From contig JAGMWU010000042.1 in NCBI GenBank assembly GCA_018697195.1, positions 124,001 to 188,000 of the forward strand: a stretch of 64,000 nucleotides of DNA, given 5' to 3'. A program made the position numbers and the translations under genes. The DNA comes from Certhia americana. Its lineage: Eukaryota > Chordata > Aves > Passeriformes > Certhiidae. Each line of letters opens with the position of its first letter. Within the stretch, counting starts at the first letter, position 1. This document shows positions 37,421 through 50,325 of this stretch, piece by piece. Below the pieces are notes generated by a model. It saw only the letters and a list, made by a program, of their open reading frames with translations. It had not been told where the DNA came from and did not search any database.

Positions 37421-39620
37421 GAAAATACGGAAGGAGATAAAAGTCTTAGGTGTTTGGAGGAACTTGTGCATGTTATGTATACAGAATTCATATAGATAGA
37501 TGGCAATTTAAACTCATGAACAGTTCGATTCTGTGGCTGTAGAAGGTGTTTCCAATGCTTCCTGTGAATATCAATATGAAGGATATCATTGCTCTTAGAA
37601 TGTGAGACTGGAAGTGGCAATTTCCAAGAAATCGGAAAAACAGCCAATGCCAGCGTTAAGAAGAAAATGTTGCCTTTTCACCAGTCATGTTCAGACCAGA
37701 CAGTAGAAAAGTTTAATCACCAGCTGAAAATAGTAGGAAGAATATGTTTTCTGTCACCACTCCTTAATAAAGGAGGGACAAAAGGATATGGAGCAGCCAG
37801 TCAAAGAAGGATTAAGATAAAATCAGATCTGAATAGAGGATGAAACTATATATGGAGACATTAAATGGGGGTATAAAAGGTAGGAATTTGGGGTTTTGGG
37901 GTCTGTTGCCTTTTTTTAACCACAACATTGGAAATAAAGAAAAATACAGAGAAAGCTGAAAGGATAATTCCTTTAGAACCACCTTAGCAAATATAGCCAA
38001 TATCAATTTTCAATAAAAATTGAATTGCTTTGCTTGCAAAGCAGCAACATTTATTGTATTACTCTCCCCCTAGAAAAAGAAACTATTCTATAAACCTGGT
38101 GTTCCTACTATCAACTTCCTATTTCCTTGCTTACAGAAAGAGAGCAAATCTTCTGTAATATCAGTTTTGTGCAACAAATCATAGTTTGTGTGAGTCTACA
38201 TGAGACTTGAAATAGTAACTGTCCTTTTAATCAGACAGCAAAACCCAACATTGTAGAATTAAAATGAAGTGCACTTGTTTACACTGAAGATACCCGTTGC
38301 AAGATAAAACTCATCTGCTAGATTTTCCCTAATCAGGAATCTTTAAATCAAGATTCAATGTCTATCTAAAGAATAGATTTCAAAAGTGACAGCATCATGC
38401 AAGAGTTCCTCAGCCATGTTATACAGGAAGGAGTCTCCAGCTTTGAATTCACTGAATCTGTGAAAAATGGAGGCATTCTAAAATCCCACTGCAACAGAAA
38501 AGATAAATTGCAACAGAGAGAAACAGCAGCATATACAAACAGACTGTGCACTAAATTAATCCTCACCTGTGGAGAAGGGTAGGTGACCCAGCTTTCTTAA
38601 AAATACATTTTTTTGGAAAGGAATGGGGGGAAGGAAAACTCAGAAGGGTGAGAGGGGCATGAGAAATTAAAATGAACATCCATATGTTTTAATATTTCTT
38701 CAGATTGCATCTAGTAATTCCAAGGACACTCATAATTAACCAAAGATAGAGCATTCCCTTTTAAAGTACACACAATGACTGATCACCTAGAAATACTTTT
38801 TATTTGTTAGGTTTCAGCATCAGCTTCATTTTTAAAGGTTTAAATATTACTTATTATTAGCCTGAAGTATTCTGTGTGATGTTTCCACATAAATTCTTTT
38901 TGTATCTTTAAAACATTCTCTGTTAGAGAGAACAGTATGAAATATTAATCTGCAGTAATTTACTTTAGATTATGCTGACTTTATTTTGCCAGATACATGG
39001 TAATATTTATAGCAATAAATAATAATAAGAATGTACATAATTTCTGCAGGGAAAGAAAATATGTACAGAGAAGAAATCTATAATTATATAAAATGTAAAA
39101 TGCAATATTTTTAATGACAGCAGGTTCCACGATAAATAGCTAGTAGGAAGCAAATTGGAGGGAAACAAAGGAGCCAAGATAAAAATCATCAAATTATTTA
39201 GATGTATGGCACAACCATTTTTTTCCTGAATATAAACTTCTATTTGAAAACAAATATGGCTTTGGTCAATATCAGCGACCCTGAATTTAAAGCCCCAAAG
39301 ATTATTTTTATCAAAAATCATCTTATAATTACAGCACAGGTGAAAATCATTTTTAGAAATGTGAATGCATAATAAAAGTTGCCCTTCAAATTTCACATTG
39401 TGTCAATTCCAGCCAAAACCAGCACTACTTTCTGTGACTCTAAATTCTGCAGAGCCTTTACCTCTCCTTTTTCCCAAGGAGGTTCAAAAATATAACCTGT
39501 CCACTTATCCTCCTATCTGAACAGAAAAAGAAGTGGTATTTTCTTAAGACATCAACCTCTTCATGGTGATTTAAAAAATTGAAGTTTCCCTTTTATTCTG
39601 TCAAACAGACATCTGTATTC
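37421..39620. other. Gene-free stretch
   Basis: No gene is supported. A 129-codon minus frame (39007-39396) is rich in Ile, Phe, Leu and Tyr, as AT-rich random sequence gives, with no domain. The first few hundred bases may still belong to the 3' part of the old CR1 fragment, but I cannot follow it. Confidence 0.6.
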
Positions 39621-39851
39621 TCATTGCAGCTGACCTCTGAATGCACCGTGGGAAGCAGAAAAGTTTGATGCCATCACTGCAGGGTAACCTCTCGTTACAG
39701 AAGCAATGACTGCTCGAGCAGCAGGAGACTCTGCGAGAAACTTCTTAATTCCAATTATTGAAAAGATGACTTCATCAAAATGATCCTGGAGTCCCTGATC
39801 TGATTCTTGAAAATGAAAATATTGGCAAATAATATTTTGAATTAAGAGGTG
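39621..39851 (-). other. Possible cryptic minus-strand exon, unrecognised
   Basis: A 76-codon stop-to-stop frame without a start codon. The 3' part (plus 39621-39740) is richer in GC and has several CpG sites against a CpG-poor background. A pyrimidine-rich tract ending TTTTCAAG could be an acceptor about 17 codons in, and GAGGTCAG near the end is a weak donor-like site. The product looks balanced (for example HFDEVIFSIIGIKKFLAE, SPAARAVIASVTRGYPAVMA) but matches no family I know. Chance remains likely. Confidence 0.22.
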
Positions 39852-41407
39852 TCAGGATTCTCTTCAAGGTTCTTCCAAGAAAACTGTGCCCAGTCTTTTG
39901 GTTTGTTTTGGGGGGCGGAGGGGGTAAGGTGGTTTCTTTGTTTTTCATTTTTAATGGGGAAGCAGAGGCAAGAACACTCTGCGTCCATTGCAGGAAAGTA
40001 CAGCAGTGACATCACAGCAATGCTACTTTCTGCAAAGTTGCAGATCAATCCCAAAAAGATATCAGCTCTAGCTGCCACTTGGGAAATAAAAATATCAACT
40101 TGACTTATAACTGCAAATGTTAAAGGCTAAGAAAAAAAGAGGAAACTATAGGGTCAGCTGTAAATATCTGAAGCTGCTGGAGAAAGAAAAACAACATGTC
40201 AGTCTAAAGATAAATATACCTATGGAAAAGAAAATATAGGATAAAAACAGTACAACAGGAAAATATCACAACAGAAGAGGTGCCACATCATAGACACATC
40301 TGAGATGGAATAATGTTAGCAACAAGACACATAGCTAGGAATTGTCCAGTGTGAGTGAAATACAATATTAAATATAATGGATGTGGCTGACAAATGGAGG
40401 AAAAGGAGAAGCAAAGGTACTCCAAAGAGAAAAAAAACTTTATGAGAGATTTTATTAGCAGCTTTGAGCATCTGTAGTTTAATCTTTCAAAACAGAACTT
40501 CTGAAGCTTTCCAAAGAGATGATAAAAATCATCATTAATGGCAGATGCATACAGTTGTTTCTATTTGACGTAGATGTTTGTTATCTGTGCCATAGGTATA
40601 TGCAAAGAAGTTCTTCAAAAAGAAACATCAAATTCAAGACATAACATAAAAAAAGCTAAATCTAAGTTGTTCAGAAACAACATTCACACTCAAAACTTTC
40701 TGACACTGCGTCTTCCAACATTCTGGGGTGTAGAATAATCTTCCTTTCAAAACCCCAATACTGGGATACTGCATTTTTGTATCATTTTTGAAGTCAACAT
40801 TTCTGTTTCTCTAAATTCTCTAAATTCTAGCAAGTTAAGATTCTAAGAACTGTGAATTTGAGATTTACAGACAAGTCCAACAAATATTTAAAGCAATATT
40901 ACTTCCACAACTCTGAGAACAGTATCAGAAGTTAGGATAGCATATCATACTAATAGAGGAATCCCCCACAATGAGTCAATTAGCTACTTTCCATCTCCAA
41001 AATGAAGACTTACTAAGCATGTTGCTAAAGGAAGTAGAAATTGATAATCATAAACTGCCAGGGACAAATAGGCATCTTAAAACCTAATTCTCAAACGATG
41101 TGTAAAGAAGTCTTTCTGGTTTTGGCCAATCAGATGCCTTTAGTAGCCATTCTAAAGACCATTCCTGTTGCCCTACTATACAATGTGGAAAGATGCATTT
41201 ACTTTTGTTATCAATTCTCTGGGAATCAAAATGTCTCTATGAAGCCACAATAGCTGTAGACTCATTCTGGAGAAACCTGCATTGTGTGCTCAGCAGATCC
41301 TCTAGCCCAAAACTATCTACAGACATATTTCTGAGGGATACTCTCAAGAATCATAAACTTCTGTCCTCTAAAAATGTAGCTCAATTCTTCATTTTTCCCC
41401 ACACCTT

Positions 41408-41490
41408 GTAACAAAAACAAACACACACAAAAAACCCTGAAACAAACCAGAATGAAACAAAACAAAACAAAAAAACAAACACAAAAATCT
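41408..41490 (+). repeat. A-rich low-complexity tract (AAAAC-type)
   Basis: Repeated AAAC, AAAAC and ACACAC units occupy roughly 80 bases on the plus strand. Confidence 0.8.
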
Positions 41491-42009
41491 CTTAATAGCT
41501 ACACCAAAAAAGGACTAAGATATCAGCAATGGCACCTCTCTTCACTGGGAGAGTAGAATACTGAAAGGTACAAACTTCCCCAATTAGTTCTGGAAAGGAA
41601 AGAGAGAAAAAAAATTAAAAATATTTGCTTTCCTGCTCATCTATTATAGCTTTAACTATTGCGAACTTCCAATTTAGATTACTCAGAAACAAACTTATGT
41701 AGACCTTCCAATTCAACATCTCAAAGCCAAATACTATTTAAATTTGAAGACCTAAGAATTAATTCAAGTATGATAAGATTTCTTTCCTCAGAACCTCTTT
41801 GCATGTCCTGTGCTGTATCTGAGGGCTGGCCCCACTCACTGATAATCCAACTGATTACCTCCAATGGAATTTTCATGATCTAAAATATGACCAAAACACT
41901 ACTTTGACAGCAAAAACACATTCAAAAGCACGAACACTCTATTAGTCATGGTCACTGGTCTGTACAGCCTTACAAAATAGGGATATACATGGCCTTATAC
42001 ATTCTTATC

Positions 42010-42048
42010 TTATGCCTTATGTAAGGCATAACTGATGCCTTATGTAAG
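42010..42048. repeat. Short palindrome with a duplicated half
   Basis: TTATGCCTTA (42010-42019) and TAAGGCATAA (42022-42031) are exact reverse complements separated by TG. ATGCCTTATGTAAG then recurs directly at 42035-42048. It may be a slippage product or a dyad binding site; nothing adjacent indicates which. Confidence 0.75.
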
Positions 42049-44642
42049 AGAAAAAAATTGTACATCTCTTTGCAAGGCAGAAGGGCATTTTTCAGTCTGA
42101 GATCTCCAAATAAACAAAACAGTACCTCTACACTAATACTCCATTTAACCAGTCCTTGCAAGTCTTCTCTCCATTTATTCTACATCTCACTAAACAACCT
42201 CACCCTGCTGGTGTCATACAGGAGCTTAGTTTGCCACAATTTTATCTTTGCCAACATCAAAAGGCATGAAAAAGACAAAAGTAGCTGGAATACCTGACTT
42301 TACTAAAAATGCACGCTCTGCTTCCTAAGAGGTTATGCACCTTCAGGCTGGGGTACAGCTGGACAGAGTTGTGCCTGCAAAGAGACAGAATGCATAGACA
42401 GGTACCCAATCCAAAGAGAGGCTGGCATTTAGGACAGAGACGTTACAGGAATCCTTGCTTTTTTTCTTTTTTTATTTATACTCATGAATCAGCAACTCTG
42501 TTACTTTTAGACCACCATTCTTCCCCACAAGGTAATAAAATATTTGTTTAAATTACTGTATAAGGACTTCTGCCTTCTTTACCATTTTTTAGCTAAATGG
42601 CTGGATTTTGTGTGAGAGTCTATAAGGCACTTTTGAGGCCTTTTCTTAAGCTAAAATGTTAAATGAACAAAAGCTTGTAGAGACCGCATGACCCTGCTTT
42701 AGCAGCTGCATTATTTGATTCACTGGAGTTGAATCAAAAATTGTCACATCCAACTCAGTGTTCACAGGCACAGTGAGCTAAAGTTTGTAGCTGCAAGTTG
42801 GAAACATAACAAGCACGTCTTCGGCTGATTTTTATTCTTGTGTTTGGCAGGAAATATCACATGCAAAGGGATATGAGGCAGGGTCTTAACATCCAGACGG
42901 GTCAGCAGTGGAACCTTGGTGCCCAGGGGATTGTACTGTGTCTTCAAAACACTGTCCTAATTTTTCAAACTAAAACCAGAAATCTACATCCCTAAAGAGT
43001 GAAAGGGTTTTCTAAAGCTTCAGCTTTTAAATCACCAGTTGGCAAAACAGCATATATATGCAGAACATTTTCAAATATGAGCATTTCTATGGCAAATTAA
43101 CGCTGAAAAGCATTAACAGTTCGTGTTAACCTGTTTTCCACCTTGTTTCTGCAACTTCAGCAAGATTTGGCCACTGATGCTTATGATATCACCAGAACAC
43201 ATCACTGAAATCAGAACCTCCCAGAAATAAGTCCTGGGAGATTCAAGTCAGAAGTCAAGCAGAGCTACCTAATCAGTAGATTTCTTTTTAAAAGCTACTT
43301 GGATTAATAAAAGAAGAATTACTTTCATTCTCAATTTTCTCCTAAATTGTTGTAATCTTGGATAAATAGAGTGTAATGAGATCACCTTATACTAAATTGA
43401 TTTTTTCTTTCTACACAGCAAAGTGCTTTTCAGTTCAGAACTCGGCAATACACACAGTGAAGTTATCATGATCAAAATACTCCTTTCAGTGTGGGAAATG
43501 TGAGACAGTCACAGTATATTGCTTTGCTTTAAAATTCTAACATAAATGTGGGTCACTTCGATATTCAGATTTTTAAAATGAATGTTTCGTTCCATGCGAT
43601 AAATTAATTCTTTTTTCCCCCTTTCCACTGCAGGATTTTTCAAAACCAGATACATTGCTTTTGGAAATCACATATATCCTCATGAGACAGATAAAGTCAT
43701 CTTATGTTGAATGGAAGTCGGGACCTACCAAATCTAATACATCTTTTGAATCAAATATATGATCTACTAAATCTTAATGGTATTATGTATATTGAAAGCT
43801 AAACTGATGAATCACTGGATAAATTAGCTAGCAAATGCATGACAATACAGTATTTATTAAAATGGATCAGCGATTTTTTTCAGCCCTTACAACCTCATAT
43901 ATCAACTCTTGAAGAATTCTTTAAAAATGCAGAGATTATAGAGAAAGGCAAGAGAGACAGGTAAAAAATAGGCCAGAAATGGGCAATCTGTGTGTGATGA
44001 TACTGTATGCTGCTGTTTTGCTGGTATGGGAGCATAGTTAGGGCTCTCAAAGAAATGCAGCATCACTGTTAGGCAGACATAGGCATTTATTTGGGATTTT
44101 ACAGCTAACAGGTAAAACCAAAAAGGCAACAACTCCCAAAAATTACTTTATAGTTGGGGGAAAAAAACCTAGACCTTAATGAAAAGCTCAGTAAAGTAGA
44201 TACATTCATTCAAGAAAGTAAGAATAAGGTATGCAACACACACATTTTTTATTTCGGTCTCTGTAAATGTTACTTAGGCATGGTTTTCAACAAGGTAATG
44301 ACCATTAATAAAAATTATTCCAAAAATCCTTAGTGAATTCTAACTATAACTGCATGTCTTAAAAACTCTGTTCCCACTCTACTTCCTGAATATCTGCCCT
44401 GAAATTTCCAGAAAAGACCTTAGAACCCATGCTCTCCTCCATTTTCCCAGGGACACTGAAATCTGTGATTACACTGCAATGTTAGTTTCCTTGACATCAC
44501 TTCATTTCCACCATTGATGAAGATTCAAGTGAAGATTCACGTATTATCTGAATTACCTGTCAGAATAAGTGGTCTAGAATTGATTCCAATTTGCACACCT
44601 GTTACATTTTTTTTTTTACTTTTAATGAAGAAGACAGGCAGG

Positions 44643-45450
44643 CCACAGAATCACAGAATGGATACGGTTGGAAGGCATCAAATTGGGCCACCTGGTCCAA
44701 CCTCTCTGCTCCAACAGGGTGATCCCAGAGCACGTGGCACTGGATTGTGTCCAAACAGCTTTTGAACAAGTGACTCCACACCCTCTCTGGTCACTCTGTT
44801 CCAGTGTGTGGTCACTGCACAATAAAGGAGTCCTTCCTCATATTCAGGTGGAACTTCCTGTGCATCAATTTCTGCCCGTTCCTCTTGTCCTATTGCTCAG
44901 CACCACCGAGCAGAGCCTGGAAATCTCCTCTGTCACCTCCCTACTGACAGACATTGATGAGGGCCCCTCATTTATTTCCTCTCAAGGCTGAACAGGCACA
45001 GCTCCCTCAGCCTTTCCTCATAAGAGAGATTCTCCAGCCCTTTAATCATCTTTGTTGTCACCTTATGGACCAACTCCAGGAGCTCCATATCTCTCCTGTC
45101 CTGAGCAGCCCAGGACTGGACACAGCACTCCAGATGTGCTGCACCAGGGCTGAGTAGAGGGGCAGGATCAGCCTGCCTGGACACATTTTCTGGAACTTTC
45201 AGGGCAGATATTCTTGGGAACAAGGACTCACTGCTGGTTCATGGACTGAGTGAGTCCTAAGTCCTTCTCCCAGAGATGCTTCCCAGCAGGTCCATGCCAA
45301 GCCTGTGTTGGTGCATGGAGTTATTCCTCCCTAGGTGCAGGACCCTGAATTTGAATTTCATACTGTTCTTGTCTGCCCATATGTCCAATCCACCAAGATC
45401 CTCCTGATCACCATTAACCAAGCCCCACCACGTTCATCACTAAACCAAGT
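44643..45450 (-). mobile_element. CR1 LINE, 5'-truncated, 3' end present
   Basis: The plus strand begins CACAGAATCACAGAATGG, the reverse complement of the CR1 3' terminus with its short direct repeats, so the element lies on the minus strand with its 3' end at about 44643. Reading leftward on the minus strand, RVLHLGRNNSMHQHRLG (around 45305-45348) and then ECCVQSWAAQDRRDMELLE and MIKGLENLSYEERLRELCLF (within 44972-45223) are the end of CR1 ORF2 reverse transcriptase. At least one in-frame stop breaks the frame near 45260, so it cannot make protein. 5' truncation is usual for CR1. The 5' boundary near 45450 is approximate. It is clearly better preserved than the copy at 37 kb. Confidence 0.95.
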
Positions 45451-48400
45451 CCTCAAGAGGCATATAGGTAATGCAAGCAAAAGGGGGCTTGAGAGCAGTG
45501 TCACTTAAAACTATTACAAATGAGATAAGAGAAAAGTGATATACCATGAGACAGTATTCAAAGCCATAGATGTTTCAATTTACCAGTAGACTTAACTGCC
45601 TAAATACTAACTTCTATTTGGAATGATCTGCAGGGTGTATCTATGACTTAACAAATTAATTCTTTTTTAACTCATTTGATTTTTGTAGTTGTGATATTCA
45701 TATATTTGATTTTTGTAGTTGTGATATTCATATATTCATATGCATGTTTATAGTCATACCTAAAATACAGGTATGTACTACAATATGTGGAATTCAATAT
45801 CCCTCCCTGCTTAGAATTAATTACTTGTGCCTTTCTCGCTCAATGTCTGTAACAACTTGCTTACACATTTACTTAATTTAACGCTCCAATAGCACTTCTG
45901 AGTCCTTGCAAAATATTAGTCCTTTAAAACCTTTTTTTTTATGGCTTCTACTGTCTGATTCTATGATTTACTAATAATGTTCACTGTTTTGGCTTAGTTT
46001 TTAATGTGGCAGGTTATTTGAAATGCATTCTGATTTCTAATAACCAGGGAAAAAGTTGTATTTCCTTTGTAAAGATTTTGAACACCTACCTCAAAAAATG
46101 CAGTGCACAATGTGTGTCATGATTCCACTCTCAGTATAATGTTGGAAAGTATCAATCTATCAGCCTGAAGATCTTGTAGTTTTCATGGTCATCCATGGCT
46201 AGTTTTGTAACATTTTTGGATGTCCATGTCACATTTTCAAAATCCATCTATGAGTATTTGAGTCTATTTCTATGTGCTTTCAATGGATGTTAGGCTTCTT
46301 TATGCCCTTTAAAATTGGGAGACTGCATACTTCTGAAAATTTTATTTCTTGATCATTCTTGTTATTTCTACTGCCTTATAATTAAAACAATTAATTTTTT
46401 TTTCATACTGTGTCAGTAACATGCATTTGACATACTCAGCTGATTATTGGATACTGGACTGCTTTGCATTTCTGAATTAACACCACATCATCAATAGTAG
46501 AATGTTCCTGATGAAAGCTAACAGCAAGATTTGAGGTAGAGCAAACTGATAGGACAGTTATCAGTATAGCAGCCACAAACTTGTGAGAGTGTCAGGAAAG
46601 TGGTCCATGTGTTATGGAATTTTTATTTTCTTTTATACTAGGTTACAGGTTTGGGGGGTTTAAGATGAGGCTGTAAAAACAATTTGCATGGGAAATAGCA
46701 ACCATAGCCAAGGTAAATCATATATTCATATAATTTATGGTGTTAGATTACCATTGTCATAGGTCTTCAGAGGAGCACCTTTCTAGAGCTCTATTTCTTT
46801 AAATATCCCATAATGCAGATAAAGCAAAACATATGCAGCAATGATTTAGCTGAGATGTTACACTATGTCTACAATGTAGTCCTTCTCTGACCTTGCCAAG
46901 TTTACAGACTGTGCCAATAACAGAGCTGGGATTTGAAAACTGACTGATTAAAATTTTGCTCACTAGGATAAAACACTTGAAATGAATCATCTAATTTTTT
47001 TTGCAGATTGCTTCAGGCACAATAAATTACATTCATATAATAGTAAGCAACTATAAAAAATTAGAGTTAATACATTTCATATATATGTCTTAGACTATGT
47101 CCTGTTTTTAAAACTCTCAATTACCTTAAATTTTAATGTTCACAAAGAATGAAATAGATGGCCACTATTATTCATGGTAAAATTTCAGAGCCATCAGACC
47201 GATCCAAAATACATAGAACTCCACTGAAGTCTTTCTCCTGATTCAGTAGACCCCAGAAAAACTCATATCTGTACATTTCTGATTAACATCAAATGCTGTG
47301 CCTGGTATCTCCACACAGAACAGACTTGAAGAGATGCTGAATGCTCTGGGTATAACCTTGCACCCCTGTGAAATGAGCAGAATATAAATAGAAAACAGCA
47401 ACAAGCAGTTGCAAAGTAAAATAATCAGTGGAGTAGTAATGGATTTTATGGTTGTCAATGCCAATACCGTGGCAAAAATTCCATATATCATATGGCAGCC
47501 TTGAAAGGAGTTCCAAAGCGATGAGGTTTCCCTAAGGAGGAAAATGTTTGGATTTTCTGTCTAGTGGAGAGATGTAGGCTCCTCCTCCAGAGGGAGATTA
47601 AGAGCATCCTCTTCCTGTTTCCTGATCAAGGAACCATGTAATTAGCAGTGTGGTTTAAGTAAAGACTCTTAAAATTTAAATTAAATTATTTCACATTACT
47701 GAAAATACTATTTTTATTCCATCTATTTGTACTTCAACCCTTACAGCAGTTCCCAAAAGTTTCAGAGCAAAATATGGTAGATGCTCTATAAAGACATCAA
47801 AAAAACCCACAGTATCTCCTCACCCTTGTCTTCTTTTTCTGTTCATTTGATGCCATGAGTAACTCCCACAATTACTGAAAGGTACAGGAGTTACATTTTG
47901 CACTCTGTGCATTAATTGGATTTGAAAGCACTTGAACACATATATGTCAGAATGCCAGCTATCAGGCAAACTGGGAAAATGCCAAACCTAAAAGAAAACT
48001 GTAAAAATGAGATCATTACAGCAGTTCTCAGCATGTTCAAAAGTTATAAAAGGCTTTTGAACTGGATTTGAAAGCATATGGACACTCTTAAAAGGAGCAT
48101 CATAATTTTTTAACTCCTGAAAGGCAACCTGCACTCTTCACAATATTCTACCATTCTTCTTCACTGAGAACCTGGTGCCTATGAGGTAAGGCAGATTTCT
48201 GCACTGTGAAATACTGATATTAGAATTTTTTTTATTGCAAATTGCATTACCATATCAAAGATTCAATATATTCCCAAAATAATGCAAAAGTGTTTGCAAG
48301 TTAAAACTGTCCTGCTGCTGGGCTACAGTTGAAAACATTTCATTTTTCATACTACAAATATTTGCCTTCAGTTTTAAAAAATGACAGCTATTGTTATCAA

Positions 48401-48930
48401 CAGACAAACAAGTTATTCCTAAACAGCCATTAATCTCAGTAGTAGTAAGGTACAAACAGATTACCTTTAAAAATGCATTTTTAAAAAATCAAGAAACAAC
48501 ACTCCTTCATTGATTTTGCTATATATAAGCTTTAATGTTTTATAAATGACTGCACAGGTGACAAATGAAAGGCTTCTCCAAAAAATAATCAAAGGTAGAC
48601 CATAATTTCCCTGAAACAAAACTGTAATGTTCATGTAAGTTAATAAATTTAGAGACTAGTGATTAGATACCACTGCATTTTAAAGAATATTTCTTTATTC
48701 CTTTGTAGCCTTGAATAAGAGGTTTACTCTAACAGTAATATAATATCCTATATCTAAAGAAAAAAATTGCAGTTAAAAAAGGAATTCAATCCATGTCTTC
48801 CATTTTTTTTTCCTGAACTAAAAAATAAAATATATTAATCAAAGCTCAGATTTTGGTATTGAACACGTTGAACAATTATGTGGAAAAAGATGTTTCCTTT
48901 TCACATAGGGTTCATTCACTTTAAGTTTAC
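45451..48930. other. Gene-free stretch
   Basis: No gene is supported. It contains the 30-bp tandem duplication at 45674-45733. ATTCTATGATTTA at 45960-45972 faintly resembles a CR1 terminus but has no supporting body. Two overlapping minus frames at 47243-47516 are unrecognised. Confidence 0.7.
45674..45733. repeat. Tandem duplication, 30-bp unit, identical copies
   Basis: Two adjacent identical 30-base copies, 45674-45703 and 45704-45733, start ATTTGATTTTTGTAG and end GATATTCATAT. A partial further ATTCATAT follows. Zero divergence implies a recent event, possibly polymorphic. Confidence 0.95.
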
Positions 48931-49012
48931 TTATTCAGGAAAACACTTAAGCACATGCTTGACTTTAAACACATGCTTTGAGCCCAGCTAAGCAAATGGG
49001 ATTTAATCACGT
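48931..49012 (-). repeat. Old interspersed repeat relic, reverse copy of the 6.7 kb element
   Basis: The plus strand has TTCAGGAAAACACTTAAG, then GCACATGCTTGACTTTAAAC and ACATGCTTTGAGCCC, ending AAATGGGATTTAA. Read on the minus strand this is a TTAAAGTCAAGCATGTGCTT core followed by AAGTGTTTTCCTGAAT, the same order as in the plus-strand relic at 6811-6862. The family is not named; it is non-coding. Confidence 0.55.
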
Positions 49013-49097
49013 TCCAAATAATGACAGATATAAAGCCAAAAGATATTAACACGAATGGTTCTTGGATTCAGGCTCAGCATTTTTCAAGTCTTGAATA

Positions 49098-49160
49098 TAT
49101 ACATACAGACATGTACATACACATATACATACACCCACACACAGACACATACACAGAAAG
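49098..49160 (+). repeat. Imperfect CATA/CA microsatellite
   Basis: Alternating ACATAC, ACACAC and ATACA units with interruptions. Frames through it give Thr/His/Tyr-rich peptides that are artefacts of the repeat. Confidence 0.85.
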
Positions 49161-50217
49161 ATCTGTCTCCAAACTAAGCCAAAACATGCAAAACCAGAAT
49201 TCAAAAGATGATTTTCTAAGATATGAGAGTTAAGCTGAAAACAGAGATTTTTAAATGCAGGCTACTTTATCTTACTGGCTCTTTAAATCACAAGTATGTT
49301 TACTCTAAAGTCTGAGCAACTCCTAGCTGGAATCTTCCTTCCATACTCTCATGCCCCTGGTTTTGATCTCACAGAAAAGAAATGGTTTGGCTCTAACAAA
49401 AAGCCCAGTTTATATAGTCCTTTTTTGTCACACTTTGATTCCAGGAACAAGAATCAATTCCTCTTCTAAAGAGATGAGTCTCCTGATAAGAGATTCATGT
49501 TGGCAAAAGCACAGACTTCACATCACAGATCACTTTATGGGCTCTTTAAAATGAGATGCAGTATTAAAAATTAGTCATCCAATCTTTATAATTAGATTAC
49601 TATAATAATTAATTATCCAATCATTTATCGGGTTAATCATTAATCATTATTTTGCTGATAAATCAAATTAAGCTTTCTTCTTGTTTTATCTCCCAAATTA
49701 AGAAAAGAAACATTTTCAGAAGGAATTGCTAAAATAGGGGTTGGGTGAAGCTTCATTGAGAAAATGGTACACATGAATATCCTTTTTTAAGAGCAATTTA
49801 ACATGCAGCTAATCTCTCCAGAAGCCTGATAACAACTGAAGTGTAGCACTTTCCCCCCTAAAACACAGGGCTTGGACAAATCTGACCAGCAGTAAGACTA
49901 TATATTTGAGGAGGCTTTTCCTGTGGACTGAAGATAATGACCTGATTATCACTTGATGAAGATCTACAGATGTGTGGAGAGAGGGAGCCAAACAGTCAGA
50001 AAAGTCAGGAGAACAGCAATTACCATCTGACTATCAGATCATCTCTGCTATTTGGAAATCAGAATGGAACACAGAAGATAAACTGCTATCTCTTTCATTC
50101 CTGTTGTGCTTGAGGAAAGTTTGCTACATCTTCAGCCAACTAGTTAAGTGGCATCTAAGAAATACTGCTTAATACCACTGATTTCTCCCCAAAATATGAA
50201 AGAAAAATAGCATGCCA

Positions 50218-50325
50218 GAAAAACAAAACAAAACAAAACAAACACCAAAACACCACAAAACTAAATAAAACAAAGCAAAAAAAAAGAAAAACCAAAAAAC
50301 CCCAAAACAAACAATCAACCCCCCA
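50218..50325 (+). repeat. A-rich low-complexity tract (AAAAC-type)
   Basis: Over 100 bases composed almost only of A and C on the plus strand, starting with several AAAAC units and ending in a C-rich CCCCCC stretch. Confidence 0.85.

Larger units (their letters stand above)
39852..44642. other. Gene-free stretch
   Basis: No gene is supported. It holds a G-rich patch at 39909-39930, an A-rich AAAAC tract at 41408-41490, and a small palindrome with a duplicated half at 42010-42048. Open frames of 60-85 codons are unrecognised and overlap on both strands. Confidence 0.7.

Noticed and set aside
39007..39396. 129-codon minus-strand open frame
   Set aside because: Composition is dominated by Phe, Ile, Leu, Tyr and His as expected from AT-rich DNA, and no domain or splice signal supports it.
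45957..45972. ATTCTATGATTTA as a second CR1 3' end
   Set aside because: Only about a dozen bases match, with no CR1 tail repeat or body beside it.
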